Source of the DNA: Bifidobacterium breve | GTDB lineage: Bacteria; Actinomycetota; Acidimicrobiia; Acidimicrobiales; Acidimicrobilacustridaceae | DNA: 57,941 nt | Direction of reading: 5' to 3' | Assembly: GCA_945860545.1 (NCBI GenBank) | Contig: CAMAQM010000002.1 | Span: 1 to 57,941 of the forward strand | In this document: positions 26,610 to 36,967 of the stretch, piece after piece | Layout of the letters: every line of letters begins with the position of its first letter | How positions within the stretch are numbered: the first letter of the stretch is position 1 | Program-made: the position numbers and the translations under genes | The notes under the pieces: generated by a model | The model's input: only the letters and a program-made list of their open reading frames with translations | Databases searched by the model: none | Told to the model about the DNA's origin: nothing

Positions 26610-27701
26610 TCAGCCTCGCAGCAGGCCCCCGATGCCGCCGCTGGGGCCGTTGGAGATGGCGGCGGGAAGCATGTGGATGTGCGCTCCGGTGGTGTGGGCC
26701 GCCCACAGCGTCACGTCGACGAGTCGACCTTCGACGGGGGTGAGTCCCAGCGCCGTGAGGGTGTCGGGGTCCGTGGCGGCCTGACGGGCGTCGGGTGCGA
26801 ACCACGCACGTCGCTCGTCGGTGGGGTCGTCGTGAACGAGGACGTCGGCCACCCGACCCTGACCCAACAGTGCCAGGGTGCGTTCGGGCCCGTCGGCCAC
26901 CCCGCCGTTGGCGGTGCCCGCAACGAATCGGTCGAGTACCGCTTCGAGGTCGCCGACGACGAGAGTTTCTTCGAGACGGTGCACCTCGGGGCTCACCTCG
27001 GCGAACGGGTCCCGGTCGGACCGGCCGGCTCCTTCGACGTGGTGGAGCACGGCGGCGAGCCGGTCGGAGGCGTGGTCGATGAGGAACCCGACGGCGCGTG
27101 GGTCGCCTGCGACCACCACGAGTCGTGCGCCCACCTGCTCCCGCAGGGCGTCGACCTCTTCGGCGACACCTTTGGCGTTGCGTTCCCAGGTGTTCTCGGC
27201 CCGCTGCTGGTAGCGGCGCTGTGACCAGCCCCCGGGGTGGCTGCGGTGCAGGTGGGTGGTGTCGCCGTCGAGGTGCTCTTCGGCCGCTTCGTCGTGGTCG
27301 ACAACTTCAATGTCCGCTCCGGCGCGATCGGCGACGACGACGATGTGGGGGACGACGTGTTGGCGTGCCATCAAGGCAGGACCCAGCCGGGGCAGCGCGT
27401 CCACCCAGCCGTGCCCGGTGTCGGGCTGGGCGGCGAGGTGCAGCCCGGCGAGGCCGCCTTCGGCGTCGGCGAACACCATCAGACTGGATGTGTCCTGATG
27501 GGCGCGTTCACTGGCCAGCAACCCATTGATGGCCGCCAGTGCCGCTTCGGGGGGGTCGACGAGTTCAGCCTGGGCGTGACGCCACTCGAGTCGCAGCCGG
27601 TGGGCGGGGTCCTCGTTGGCGGCGAGCGCCGGCAACCAGCAGGTCACAAACGGTCCGGGAGCGGCGTACCAAGTGGCGGGATCGGGAGCGGGAAGTTGCA
27701 C
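26610..27701 (-). CDS. Vms1/eRF1-like (baeRF, Rv2629-type) protein
   Basis: A 363-residue member of the bacterial eRF1-like group that includes Rv2629; eukaryotic relatives Vms1/ANKZF1 release nascent chains from stalled ribosomes. The N-terminal domain runs to about 150; then GGWSQRRYQQRAENTWERNA (near 157-176) matches the release loop, with the Gln of GWSQ in the key position; the C-terminal part resembles the L7Ae-like eRF1 domain. I choose GTG 27701, preceded by AGGA six bases away, over an ATG at 27791 that adds 30 low-complexity residues. It diverges from tsaE. Release activity is an inference from the family. Confidence 0.75.
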   Translation of the reverse strand: MQLPAPDPATWYAAPGPFVTCWLPALAANEDPAHRLRLEWRHAQAELVDPPEAALAAINGLLASERAHQDTSSLMVFADAEGGLAGLHLAAQPDTGHGWVDALPRLGPALMARQHVVPHIVVVADRAGADIEVVDHDEAAEEHLDGDTTHLHRSHPGGWSQRRYQQRAENTWERNAKGVAEEVDALREQVGARLVVVAGDPRAVGFLIDHASDRLAAVLHHVEGAGRSDRDPFAEVSPEVHRLEETLVVGDLEAVLDRFVAGTANGGVADGPERTLALLGQGRVADVLVHDDPTDERRAWFAPDARQAATDPDTLTALGLTPVEGRLVDVTLWAAHTTGAHIHMLPAAISNGPSGGIGGLLRG

Positions 27702-27711
27702 AGCGTGTCCT

Positions 27712-27741
27712 GTCGTTCGGCGCGGGGTCGTTCGGCGCGGG
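27712..27741. repeat. 15-bp perfect tandem repeat
   Basis: GTCGTTCGGCGCGGG occurs twice in a row (27712-27726 and 27727-27741), just upstream of the release-factor-like gene. A palindromic CCACCA/TGGTGG hairpin with a 4-base loop follows at 27754-27769. If the opposite-strand gene starts at 27701 these lie in its control region; if it starts at 27791 they are coding. Confidence 0.7.
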
Positions 27742-27914
27742 TCGGTGTGGAATCCACCACCGATGGTGGCAGGCGCATCAACCGTCGGCACGGGGCGTTG
27801 GTCCCAAAGTTGGGCCTGTGTCGGCGGCGGAGGGTTGCTGGCGGGGTCGGTGGGTGACCGGCGGCGAGGACGTGTCGGCAGTGACGGTCACGAGCGGCGG
27901 TAGCGTTGGGGATC

Positions 27915-28433
27915 GTGCCCGCCGACCTGACCGCCGCCACCGGAGATCCGGGGACAACCCGCGCCCTCGCTGCGGCGGTGGCCGAGCTGGCCCGGCCCGG
28001 TGACGTGGTGCTGCTCACCGGCGACCTCGGTGCGGGCAAGACGGCGTTCGCCCAAGGGTTCGGTGGCGCGCTGGGTGTGGCCGAGCCGATCACGAGCCCG
28101 ACGTTCACCCTCGTCAACCGTTACGAGGGGCGTCTGGCGCTCTACCACCTTGACGTGTACCGCCTCGACCGTCTCGATGAGGTCGCCGACCTCGGTCTGG
28201 CCGAGATGCTCGACGACGAGGCCGTGGTCCTCATCGAGTGGGGGGACACGATCACCCCGGTGCTCCCCGCCGACTACCTCGAGATACGCATCGGTCTCGG
28301 CGAGGGCGACGACGACCGGGTGTTCAGTTTCACGACGGTGGGGGGACGGTGGTCGTTGCGTGAACGGGCACTCGGTGCGGCCCTGACGCCGTGGCTGGTT
28401 GACGACGGTGCCGGGAACGGTGAACCGTGCTGA
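27915..28433 (+). CDS. tsaE: tRNA t6A synthesis ATPase TsaE
   Basis: ATPase of the complex that makes threonylcarbamoyl-adenosine at tRNA position 37. The product is about 172 residues and has Walker A GDLGAGKTAFAQGF near 36-49, TSPTFTLVNRYEG and the LIEWGDTI motif. GTG 27915 is chosen since a TAGCGT box (27901-27906) stands eight bases upstream, which suggests a leaderless message; TTG 27906 is the alternative. It is followed by tsaB in an overlap of seven bases. Confidence 0.93.
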   Translation: MPADLTAATGDPGTTRALAAAVAELARPGDVVLLTGDLGAGKTAFAQGFGGALGVAEPITSPTFTLVNRYEGRLALYHLDVYRLDRLDEVADLGLAEMLDDEAVVLIEWGDTITPVLPADYLEIRIGLGEGDDDRVFSFTTVGGRWSLRERALGAALTPWLVDDGAGNGEPC

Positions 28434-29125
28434 TCCTCGGAATCGACACGGCCACCGCTCAGGTCTCGTGCGCCGTCGGGGGGCACGAGGGGGTGTTGGC
28501 CTCCTCCCATTCGATTCGTGCCCGGCAGCACGCTGAGACACTGACCCCTGCGATCGCCTTCACGTGCCAGCAGGCTCGCATTGAGTTGTCGGAGGTGAGC
28601 GTGGTGGCCGTCGATCTGGGACCGGGCCTGTTCACCGGGCTGCGGGTGGGTGTGGCGTCAGCGAAAGCCATGGCCCACGCCTTGCGGGTCCCCATGATCG
28701 GCGTGAGCAGTCTCGACCTGTTGGCGTTCGCTGTGCGGTTCACCCCCCGGCTCATCGGGGCGGTCGTCGATGCGCGACGCGGTGAGGTGTACCACGCCTT
28801 CTACCGGCAGGTCCCCGGAGGCATCCAGCGCGTGTCGGAGCCGGCGGTGGGTCCCCCTGACGACGTGGCGTCGGAGGTGCTCGCCGGTGGCGAGGACTGC
28901 CTGTTGGTGGGGGACGGGGCGCTGCGTTACCGCGAGGTCTTCGACGGGTTGCACCAGGTTGAGGTGGCCGACGCTGAACTTGCCTACCCGTCGGCGTCGT
29001 CGCTGGTCATGTTGGCCCACGCCCGGGCGTTGCGTGAGCAGTGGGTGAAGCCGTGGGAGATCGAACCGTTGTACCTGCGCAAGCCCGACGCCGAAATCGG
29101 CTGGATCACCCGGGAGCAGGCGTGA
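28427..29125 (+). CDS. tsaB: tRNA t6A synthesis protein TsaB
   Basis: Scaffold partner of TsaD and TsaE in t6A formation, of the ASKHA fold but without its own catalytic site. The 232 residues have ILGIDTATAQVSCAV at the start, the GPGLFTGLRVGVASAKAMA loop (near 65-83) and VDARRGEVYHAFYR. GTG 28427 overlaps tsaE; the stop overlaps rimI (GTGA). Confidence 0.94.
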   Translation: MLILGIDTATAQVSCAVGGHEGVLASSHSIRARQHAETLTPAIAFTCQQARIELSEVSVVAVDLGPGLFTGLRVGVASAKAMAHALRVPMIGVSSLDLLAFAVRFTPRLIGAVVDARRGEVYHAFYRQVPGGIQRVSEPAVGPPDDVASEVLAGGEDCLLVGDGALRYREVFDGLHQVEVADAELAYPSASSLVMLAHARALREQWVKPWEIEPLYLRKPDAEIGWITREQA

Positions 29126-29679
29126 CCGGCGAGGCGGGAACGCCGGCGGCGACCGTGGACGTGGTGCCGTTGCGCCGGAGGCACTTGCGTCAGGTGCTGC
29201 GCATCGACGGTCAACAGGAAGGCGACCGGTGGTCGCCGGGGTTGTTCCTCGCTGAGATCCGTCGGGGGGATGACGATCGCTGTTACCGCGTGGCCCGGCA
29301 TCGGGGCCGGGTGGTGGGGTTCGCCGGCATGCTCTACGCCGGCGACGACGGCCACATCACCACGGTGGCCACCGATGGTGCGCATCGTCGACGTGGGGTG
29401 GCCACGGCGTTGCTCGTTGCCCTGGCAACCGACGCCCGTCGCCGCGGCGTGGATGCCCTCACGCTTGAGGTGCGGGCGTCCAACCAGCCGGCGCTGGGGT
29501 TGTACCGCCGGTTTGGGTTCGCTCCGGCGGGGGTGCGCAAGGGCTACTACAGCGACAATGGGGAGGACGCCTTGGTGCTGTGGGCCGACGCCGTCACTTC
29601 AGACGACTACGGCCGCCGACTGGGGTCCCTCTCGGGGTCTCCTGCCGGTTCGGCCCCGATGACGAGGAGTGCCTCGTGA
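29122..29679 (+). CDS. rimI: Ribosomal-protein-alanine N-acetyltransferase RimI
   Basis: GNAT acetyltransferase, in E. coli acting on the N-terminus of S18. The 185-residue product has the acetyl-CoA loop HRRRGVATALLVALA (near 88-102) and RASNQPALGLYRRFGFAPAG (near 116-136). GTG 29122 overlaps the tsaB stop and is preferred to the longer frame at 29041, which lies within tsaB. The last 25 residues are an extra Ser/Gly-rich tail. Location between tsaB and tsaD is typical. Confidence 0.9.
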   Translation: MTGEAGTPAATVDVVPLRRRHLRQVLRIDGQQEGDRWSPGLFLAEIRRGDDDRCYRVARHRGRVVGFAGMLYAGDDGHITTVATDGAHRRRGVATALLVALATDARRRGVDALTLEVRASNQPALGLYRRFGFAPAGVRKGYYSDNGEDALVLWADAVTSDDYGRRLGSLSGSPAGSAPMTRSAS

Positions 29680-30671
29680 AGATCCTCGGTATCGAGACGT
29701 CGTGCGATGAGACGGCCGCCGCGGTGGTTTCTGACGCCCGTGAGGTGTTGTCGTCGGTGGTGTCGTCCCAGGTCGACCTCCACGCACGTTACGGAGGGGT
29801 CGTGCCCGAGGTGGCCAGTCGCGCCCACGTGGAACTGCTCACCCCGGTGGTGGCCCAGGCGTTGGTGGAGGCTGGGATCGAGGACGGTCATGTGGACGCT
29901 GTGGGGGCCACCGTCGGTCCGGGTCTCATCGGTGCGTTGCTGGTCGGGGTGAGTGCCGCCAAGGCGTTGGCGCTGGTGTGGGACGTGCCGTTCGTGGCCG
30001 TGAACCACCTCGAGGCGCATCTGTACGCGGCGTTTCTCGAGGAACCGGATCTTGAGATGCCGCTCGTGGTGCTCATGGTCTCGGGCGGTCACACCTTGTT
30101 GGTGCTCATGGAGGGTCACGGTCGGTACCGGCTGTTGGGTTCGACCCTTGACGACGCCGCCGGTGAGGCGTTCGACAAGGTGGCTCGGTTCCTGGGTCTG
30201 GGCTACCCGGGCGGCCCGGCGATCGACACCGAGGCCATGGCCGGGGACCCGACCGCCATCGCGTTCCCGCGGGCCATGCTCGACGACGGCTACGACTTTT
30301 CGTTCTCGGGTCTGAAGACGTCGGTGGTCAACCACGTGCGCAAGAACCCCCATGTGTCCACCGCTGACGTGTCGGCCTCGTTCCAGCAGGCGGTGGTGGA
30401 CGTGTTGGTGACCAAAGCTCGTCGTGCGGCACGCCAGCACGGCGCCAAGGGCCTGGTGCTCGCCGGTGGGGTGGCGGCGAACTCGCAGTTGCGTGAGACG
30501 ATGCTCGACGCCTGCATGGCCGACGGGATCCACCCGCTGCTGCCGAGCCGTTCGATGTGTACCGACAACGCCGCCATGGTGGCCGCGGCGGCGTGGTGGC
30601 GACTCGCCCAGGATGGCCCCTCGCCGCTCGACACGGGCGCGCAGGCCAATCTGCGTCTTCCCGTCATCTGA
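29676..30671 (+). CDS. tsaD: tRNA t6A threonylcarbamoyltransferase TsaD
   Basis: Transfers the threonylcarbamoyl group to A37 of ANN-decoding tRNAs. The 331-residue protein shows KILGIETSCDETAAAVV at the start, the metal-binding HLEAHLYAA (near 111-119), VSGGHTLLVLM, FDKVARFLGLGYPGGP and AGGVAANSQLR (near 266-276). The start is GTG 29676, inside the rimI stop. It completes a tsaE-tsaB-rimI-tsaD operon. Confidence 0.96.
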   Translation: MKILGIETSCDETAAAVVSDAREVLSSVVSSQVDLHARYGGVVPEVASRAHVELLTPVVAQALVEAGIEDGHVDAVGATVGPGLIGALLVGVSAAKALALVWDVPFVAVNHLEAHLYAAFLEEPDLEMPLVVLMVSGGHTLLVLMEGHGRYRLLGSTLDDAAGEAFDKVARFLGLGYPGGPAIDTEAMAGDPTAIAFPRAMLDDGYDFSFSGLKTSVVNHVRKNPHVSTADVSASFQQAVVDVLVTKARRAARQHGAKGLVLAGGVAANSQLRETMLDACMADGIHPLLPSRSMCTDNAAMVAAAAWWRLAQDGPSPLDTGAQANLRLPVI

Positions 30672-30718
30672 GTTCGGGCGCCCGGCTCCGGGTCGGGGGC
30701 GCGGCTGAGAGGTTCGGG

Positions 30719-30748
30719 TTGTCGTTTCGGGCCCTCCCCCCGTATGCT
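30719..30748 (+). promoter_or_regulatory. Promoter of groES-groEL
   Basis: TTGTCG (30719-30724) and TATGCT (30743-30748), 18 bases apart. The predicted transcription start near 30755 lies inside the CIRCE operator, so repressor binding would block initiation. Confidence 0.7.
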
Positions 30749-30774
30749 TGGCACTCGCGATCGGCGAGTGCTAA
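30748..30774. promoter_or_regulatory. CIRCE operator (HrcA site)
   Basis: TTGGCACTC, nine bases, GAGTGCTAA: one mismatch from the CIRCE consensus inverted repeat. It overlaps the promoter of groESL. The right arm also makes a second inverted repeat, GAGTG/CACTC (30766-30770 and 30776-30780), around CTAAT. HrcA itself is not in this window. Confidence 0.93.
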
Positions 30775-30860
30775 TCACTCGTCGGTGTGGACTGCCAGCG
30801 GCGCTGGCACGATAACGATCCAGACACAGTCAACGAACACGCCCAGGGAGGGTGTCAGCC

Positions 30861-31151
30861 ATGAATCTTCAGCCGCTCGATGACCGCATCGTCGTCAAGG
30901 CCAGCGAGGCCGAGGAGACCACCGCCTCGGGTCTGGTCATCCCCGATACCGCCAAGGAAAAGCCCCAGCAGGGCGAGGTGCTCGCCGTGGGCCCCGGCCG
31001 TCGCTCGGAGCAGTCCGGCGAGGTGATTCCCCTCGACGTCAAGGTCGGCGACAAGGTCGTCTACTCGAAGTACGGCGGGACCGAGATCACCGTCGACGGG
31101 CAGGACCTGCTCATCCTCAACGCTCGCGACGTCCTCGCCGTCCTTAAGTGA
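30861..31151 (+). CDS. groES: Co-chaperonin GroES
   Basis: Lid of the GroEL folding chamber. The 96-residue product has the family start [18 protein letters not shown], the mobile loop [18 protein letters not shown] (near 19-36) and [17 protein letters not shown] at the end. ATG 30861 is preferred because AGGGAGG lies at 30845-30851; an in-frame GTG at 30852 is too close to it. A promoter and CIRCE element stand upstream. Confidence 0.97.
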   Translation: MNLQPLDDRIVVKASEAEETTASGLVIPDTAKEKPQQGEVLAVGPGRRSEQSGEVIPLDVKVGDKVVYSKYGGTEITVDGQDLLILNARDVLAVLK

Positions 31152-31157
31152 CGCTGA

Positions 31158-32813
<1,656 letters not shown>

Positions 32814-32839
32814 TCCTGGCCTGACGCCTCAGAGCCTGT

Positions 32840-32867
32840 CCGGAGCCCGCCTCACGGCGGGCTCCGG
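32840..32867 (+). terminator. Terminator of groESL
   Basis: CCGGAGCCCGCC (32840-32851) and GGCGGGCTCCGG (32856-32867) form a perfect 12-bp stem with a TCAC loop, 26 bases after the groEL stop. No T-run follows, as usual for actinobacteria. Confidence 0.85.
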
Positions 32868-32905
32868 CGCGTCCGGTCACGGGGTGGCCCGGGTATCCTC
32901 ACGCC

Positions 32906-33067
32906 ATGGAGATTCCCGCCCCTGACCCGGCCAAGATGCTCGAGAAGTGGATGGACTGGGAGCGGGGTGAGACCCAGCCAGGCAAGCTCATCAGCGACCT
33001 CAAAAACGCCGGCCTGCCCGACCTGTTGCGCTCGCTCGTCGAGGCGACCGCCGCTGACGGCGTGTGA
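32906..33067 (+). CDS. Small 53-residue protein, unknown
   Basis: I do not recognise it with certainty. The product, MEIPAPDPAKMLEKWMDWER followed by a segment ending LVEATAADGV, has two Trp in a WMDWE helix and a second predicted helix with LLRSLVEAT. Support for it being real: ATG 32906 lies six bases after TATCCT (32894-32899), it fills the gap after the groEL terminator, and its TGA overlaps the start of the Nudix gene (GTGA), so translation is coupled. It may resemble small conserved actinobacterial proteins. Confidence 0.65.
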   Translation: MEIPAPDPAKMLEKWMDWERGETQPGKLISDLKNAGLPDLLRSLVEATAADGV

Positions 33068-33792
33068 CCCGGGCAGGCACCGGTTCGACCGGTGCGGCAC
33101 GAGGGGGGGACCAGATCATTCCGCGTCCCCCCGGGGCGGTGGTCGGCGGTCCACCACCGTGGCACACCCTTGACCCGACGGCTCGGGCCATCAACGTGGC
33201 GCGGGTGCGCGACGCAATCGGCGCAGCGCCACCGGCTCGGACCTCCCCACTCGAGGGTTCGGGTGTGCGGGCCTCAGCGGTGCTTGCGGCCCTCTACGAC
33301 GACGCCGACGGCCGGGCCACGGTGATCCTGACCAGACGGGCCCAGCACCTGCGATCGCATCGTGGCGAGGTCAGTTTCCCCGGCGGTGGGGAGGAACCCA
33401 ACGACACCGACGCCTGGGCCACTGCGCTGCGTGAAGCACACGAGGAGGTTGGGCTCGATCCCGCACTCGTCACCCGCATCGGCGAGCTCGACCACATGCG
33501 TACCGTGACCGGACGGTCCTACATCGTGCCGTTCGTGGCGTCGTTGGCCACCGAACCCGACCTTGAGCCCGACCCTTCCGAGGTGGAGCGCATCCTCCAC
33601 GTCCCCCTCGACGAACTCGCCGCCGACGGGGTGTACCGCGAGGAACACTGGGGTCTCCCCCAACTGGAACGCCCCATTTTCTTCTTCGAGGTCGAGGGCG
33701 ACACCATCTGGGGGGCGACCGCCGCCATGTTGCGCAACCTGTTGCTCGTGGTGTTCGGCATCGCCGAGGATGGCACCACCGTCGCCCGCTAG
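33064..33792 (+). CDS. NudL-like Nudix hydrolase (putative CoA pyrophosphatase)
   Basis: A Nudix hydrolase of the NudL group, whose E. coli relative cleaves coenzyme A. The family motif HLRSHRGEVSFPGG (near 95-108) precedes the Nudix box GGEEPNDTDAWATALREAHE (109-128) with EEVGL. The expected Glu of the G-x5-E part is Asp/Thr, a known trait of this group. At 242 residues it has a 60-residue N-terminal extension. GTG 33064 overlaps the small ORF. Substrate is inferred. Confidence 0.82.
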   Translation: MTRAGTGSTGAARGGDQIIPRPPGAVVGGPPPWHTLDPTARAINVARVRDAIGAAPPARTSPLEGSGVRASAVLAALYDDADGRATVILTRRAQHLRSHRGEVSFPGGGEEPNDTDAWATALREAHEEVGLDPALVTRIGELDHMRTVTGRSYIVPFVASLATEPDLEPDPSEVERILHVPLDELAADGVYREEHWGLPQLERPIFFFEVEGDTIWGATAAMLRNLLLVVFGIAEDGTTVAR

Positions 33793-33801
33793 CGTGTGGC
33801 C

Positions 33802-34191
33802 ATGCCCAAGATCATCTTCGAGGCAGACACCCACGCCGAACTCGTGGCCCAGGTGCGTCGCTGGCTCGCCAGTCTCGACGCCGACGACGAGGGTCAGATC
33901 ACCCTTGACACCGCCATCGTGCAGGGTGCGGACCTGACCAAGGACGCACTGCGGGTGGTGGCGTCGGTGGCACCCGCCCCCATCGCCCAGTCCGACGTGG
34001 TGCGGGCGCTCGCCGACATGGGGTACAAGGCCACCGACCTGACCCGGGACCGTCTCCGGGACGGTCTGGCCAGCGTCGAGGCCCTCACCGGGGGGAGTGT
34101 GGTCCGCCGGGTGGGGGAAAAGGGGCGTGACGCCATGTTCGAGATGAACGCCGCCATTGCCAAGCAGGTCCTGCGGACCTTGTCGGGCTGA
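33802..34191 (+). CDS. Hypothetical protein (129 aa)
   Basis: I do not recognise this 129-residue protein. It is soluble, with a helical N-terminal segment (ADTHAELVAQVRRWLASL) and a middle that could be a winged-helix fold (SDVVRALADMGYKATDLTRD), rich in Ala, Asp and Arg. ATG 33802 lies six bases after TAGCGT (33790-33795), so I prefer it to the in-frame GTG 33796 in the same spacer. It lies between the Nudix gene and guaB3. No function is proposed. Confidence 0.6.
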   Translation: MPKIIFEADTHAELVAQVRRWLASLDADDEGQITLDTAIVQGADLTKDALRVVASVAPAPIAQSDVVRALADMGYKATDLTRDRLRDGLASVEALTGGSVVRRVGEKGRDAMFEMNAAIAKQVLRTLSG

Positions 34192-34225
34192 ACCACCCTC
34201 TTCGGGTCAGCGGGCCGGGCGGGAC

Positions 34226-34231
34226 TACACT
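34226..34231 (+). promoter_or_regulatory. -10 box upstream of guaB3-guaA
   Basis: TACACT at 34226-34231. A TTCGGG at 34201-34206 is 19 bases upstream and could act as a weak -35. The message would start near 34238 with a short leader that includes GGAGGA at 34249-34254. Confidence 0.45.
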
Positions 34232-34265
34232 CACCTCTTCCCGTGAGCGGAGGATGTGTGGCCTG

Positions 34266-35414
34266 ATGGCTGAACTCGAGATCGGCATCGGCAAGTCGGC
34301 CCGTCGTGGTTGGAGCCTCGACGAGGTGTCCATCGTGCCGTCACGGCGCACCCGTGACCCCGAGCAGGTTGACCTGTCGTGGGAGATCGACGCTTTCCGC
34401 TTCGACCTGCCGTTCATGTCGGCGGCGTCGGATTCGGTGACGAGCCCGGCGACGGCGATCACCATGGGCCAGCTCGGCGGCGTGGGGGTCCTCAACCTCG
34501 AGGGGTTGTGGACCCGTTACGAGGATCCCGAACCCTGTTTCGAACGCATCGCCGGTCTCGACGCCGACGAGGTGGCTTCGGCGTTCGTCGAGCTGTATGC
34601 CGAACCCATCAAGCCTGAACTCGTCGTGGCACGCATTGCCGAGATCAACGCAGCCGGAGTGGTGTCGTGTGCGGCGGTCACCCCGCAGCGAACCGAGATG
34701 CTCGCCCCCTATGTGACCGAGGCGGAACTCGACCTGCTCGTCATTCAGGGCACGGTGGTCTCGGCGGAGCACGTGGCCCGTGGTGGCGAGCCGCTGAACC
34801 TCAAGCAGTTCATCCGCGAGTTCGACACCCCGGTCATCGTGGGCGGGTGCGCCAGCTACCAGGCGGCGCTGCACCTGATGCGCACCGGTGCGGCAGGCAT
34901 TCTCGTGGGGGTGGGTCCGGGACAGACCAGCACCACCTCGCGGGTCCTCGGGGTGGGTGTCCCCCAGGCCACCGCCATCGCCGATGCCCGCTCGGCACGG
35001 ATGCGACACCTCGACGAAACGGGGGTGTACGCCCACGTCATCGCGGCGGGCGGCATGCTCACCGGTGGCGACATCGCCAAGGCGGTGGTGTGTGGTGCTG
35101 ATGCCGTGATGCTCGGCGCTCCACTCGCAGCGGCGTCCGACGCCCCGGGACGTGGGTGGCATTGGGGGATGTCGGCGGCGCACGCCACGCTGCCTCGCGG
35201 GGCGCGGGTGCCGGTGGGGTCCTATGGGACCTTCACCGAGATCGTGACCGGCCCGGCACGGGATCATCACGGTCGGGTCAATCTCGCCGGGGCGCTCGGC
35301 ACCTCCATGGCGGCCTGCGGTTACGAGTCGGTCAAGGATTTCCAGAAGGCCGAACTCGTGGTGGCGGGACCCGACACCGGCTCGGCCAGCGACGACCGGT
35401 TGGGGCTGCTGTGA
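34266..35414 (+). CDS. guaB3: GuaB3-type IMP dehydrogenase-related protein
   Basis: A 382-residue TIM-barrel protein of the IMPDH/GMPR superfamily, third paralogue type (GuaB3), without CBS domains. [20 protein letters not shown] and [17 protein letters not shown] mark the N-terminal part; the active-site loop reads [17 protein letters not shown] (near 218-235), and the catalytic Cys of true IMPDH is missing there. ATG 34266 follows GGAGGA. The gene overlaps guaA by four bases, so it belongs to GMP synthesis. Its reaction is unclear; a role as a GMP reductase or regulator is possible. Confidence 0.87.
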   Translation: MAELEIGIGKSARRGWSLDEVSIVPSRRTRDPEQVDLSWEIDAFRFDLPFMSAASDSVTSPATAITMGQLGGVGVLNLEGLWTRYEDPEPCFERIAGLDADEVASAFVELYAEPIKPELVVARIAEINAAGVVSCAAVTPQRTEMLAPYVTEAELDLLVIQGTVVSAEHVARGGEPLNLKQFIREFDTPVIVGGCASYQAALHLMRTGAAGILVGVGPGQTSTTSRVLGVGVPQATAIADARSARMRHLDETGVYAHVIAAGGMLTGGDIAKAVVCGADAVMLGAPLAAASDAPGRGWHWGMSAAHATLPRGARVPVGSYGTFTEIVTGPARDHHGRVNLAGALGTSMAACGYESVKDFQKAELVVAGPDTGSASDDRLGLL

Positions 35415-36961
35415 GTGCGTCCGGCACGTACGACACGGTGCTCGTCGTCGACTTCGGCGCCCAGTACGCCCAACTGATCGCCCGACGTGTGCGGGAAGCC
35501 CACGTCTACTCCGAGATCGTTCCCCACACCATCACCGCGGCAGAGGTTGCCGCCCGGGCCCCTGCGGGCATCGTGCTGTCCGGTGGGCCCAAGTCGGTCC
35601 ACGTCGAGGGCGCCCCAACGCTCGATCCCGCCATCTACGACCTCGGTGTCCCGATCCTCGGCATCTGTTACGGCGCCCAGCTGGTGGCCAGCCAGCTCGG
35701 CGGGGAGGTGTCACGCACTGGACGCGGGGAGTACGGGCGGACCGCACTTGAGACGCGCGGTGGCGGTGGGGTGTTGCTCGGCGCCGGCTTGCCGGACCGC
35801 TTCAACGTGTGGATGAGCCACTTCGATTCGATCGTGACGCCCCCCGATGGATTCGCCGTCACCGCCTCCACCCCTGACGCTCCCGTCGCCGCCCTTGAGA
35901 ATCTCGAGCGACGGATCGCCGGGGTGCAGTTCCACCCCGAGGTCATGCACTCCGAGCACGGCCAGGAGGTGCTGACCCGATTCCTCTACGAGCTGTGCGG
36001 ATGTCGGCCGACGTGGACCATGAGTTCGATCATCGAGACGTCGGTGGAGGCGGTGCGGGCCCAGGTGGGGAACGGCCGGGCCATCTGCGGGTTGTCGGGC
36101 GGTGTGGACTCGGCGGTGGCCGCTGCGCTCGTCCACAAGGCGATCGGCGGTCAACTCACCTGCGTGTTCGTCGACACCGGGCTGTTGCGCAAGGGCGAGG
36201 CCGCTCAGGTGGTGGAGACGTTCCAGCGCAGCCAGGGCATCGAACTGATCCACGTCCGGGCCGCCGACCGGTTCTTTGAGCGGTTGGCGGGGGTCACCGA
36301 CCCCGAGGACAAGCGCAAGGCCATCGGTGAACAGTTCATCCGGGTGTTCGAGGAGGCCAAGGGGGGTATCGCCGACGCCCATTACCTGGTGCAGGGGACG
36401 CTGTATCCCGACGTCATCGAGTCGGGGACGTCCGACGCCGCCAAGATCAAGAGCCACCACAACGTGGGCGGCCTGCCCGAAGACATGGACTTCGAGCTGG
36501 TCGAACCGTTGCGGGCGCTGTTCAAAGACGAGGTGCGCCGGGCCGGTGAGGAACTCGGTCTGCCCGCTGAGATCGTGTGGCGCCAACCGTTCCCTGGCCC
36601 CGGACTCGGCGTGCGGATCATCGGCGAGGTCACCCCCGACAAGGTGGCCACCCTGCAAGAAGCGGACGCCATCGTTCGCGAGGAGATCCATGCCGCGGGT
36701 CTCGAACGCGACATCTGGCAGGCGTTCGCCGTGCTGCCCGACATCCGAACCGTGGGCGTCATGGGCGACGAGCGCACCTACGCCCACCCAGTCATCATCC
36801 GGGCGGTCACCAGCGAGGACGCCATGACTGCGGACTGGGCCCGGCTGCCCTACGAACTGCTCGAACGGATGTCGAACCGCATCATCAACGAGGTGCCCGG
36901 GGTGAACCGTGTGGCCTACGACGTGACGTCGAAGCCGCCGGGAACCATCGAATGGGAGTGA
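35411..36961 (+). CDS. guaA: GMP synthase (glutamine-hydrolysing)
   Basis: Converts XMP to GMP with ATP and glutamine. The glutaminase part has Cys86 in [15 protein letters not shown] and the [11 protein letters not shown]is/Glu pair (near 177-187). The ATP-pyrophosphatase part has [19 protein letters not shown] (near 227-245), and the dimerisation domain ends in [15 protein letters not shown]. The 516-residue length is normal. I start at GTG 35411, in the guaB3 stop. A GTG-rich upstream frame belongs to guaB3 and is not used. Confidence 0.97.
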   Translation: MSASGTYDTVLVVDFGAQYAQLIARRVREAHVYSEIVPHTITAAEVAARAPAGIVLSGGPKSVHVEGAPTLDPAIYDLGVPILGICYGAQLVASQLGGEVSRTGRGEYGRTALETRGGGGVLLGAGLPDRFNVWMSHFDSIVTPPDGFAVTASTPDAPVAALENLERRIAGVQFHPEVMHSEHGQEVLTRFLYELCGCRPTWTMSSIIETSVEAVRAQVGNGRAICGLSGGVDSAVAAALVHKAIGGQLTCVFVDTGLLRKGEAAQVVETFQRSQGIELIHVRAADRFFERLAGVTDPEDKRKAIGEQFIRVFEEAKGGIADAHYLVQGTLYPDVIESGTSDAAKIKSHHNVGGLPEDMDFELVEPLRALFKDEVRRAGEELGLPAEIVWRQPFPGPGLGVRIIGEVTPDKVATLQEADAIVREEIHAAGLERDIWQAFAVLPDIRTVGVMGDERTYAHPVIIRAVTSEDAMTADWARLPYELLERMSNRIINEVPGVNRVAYDVTSKPPGTIEWE

Positions 36962-36967
36962 TCCCCC

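Noticed and set aside
33796..33798. GTG start for the unknown gene
   Set aside because: It directly abuts the TAGCGT box and would start before the transcript; ATG 33802 fits.
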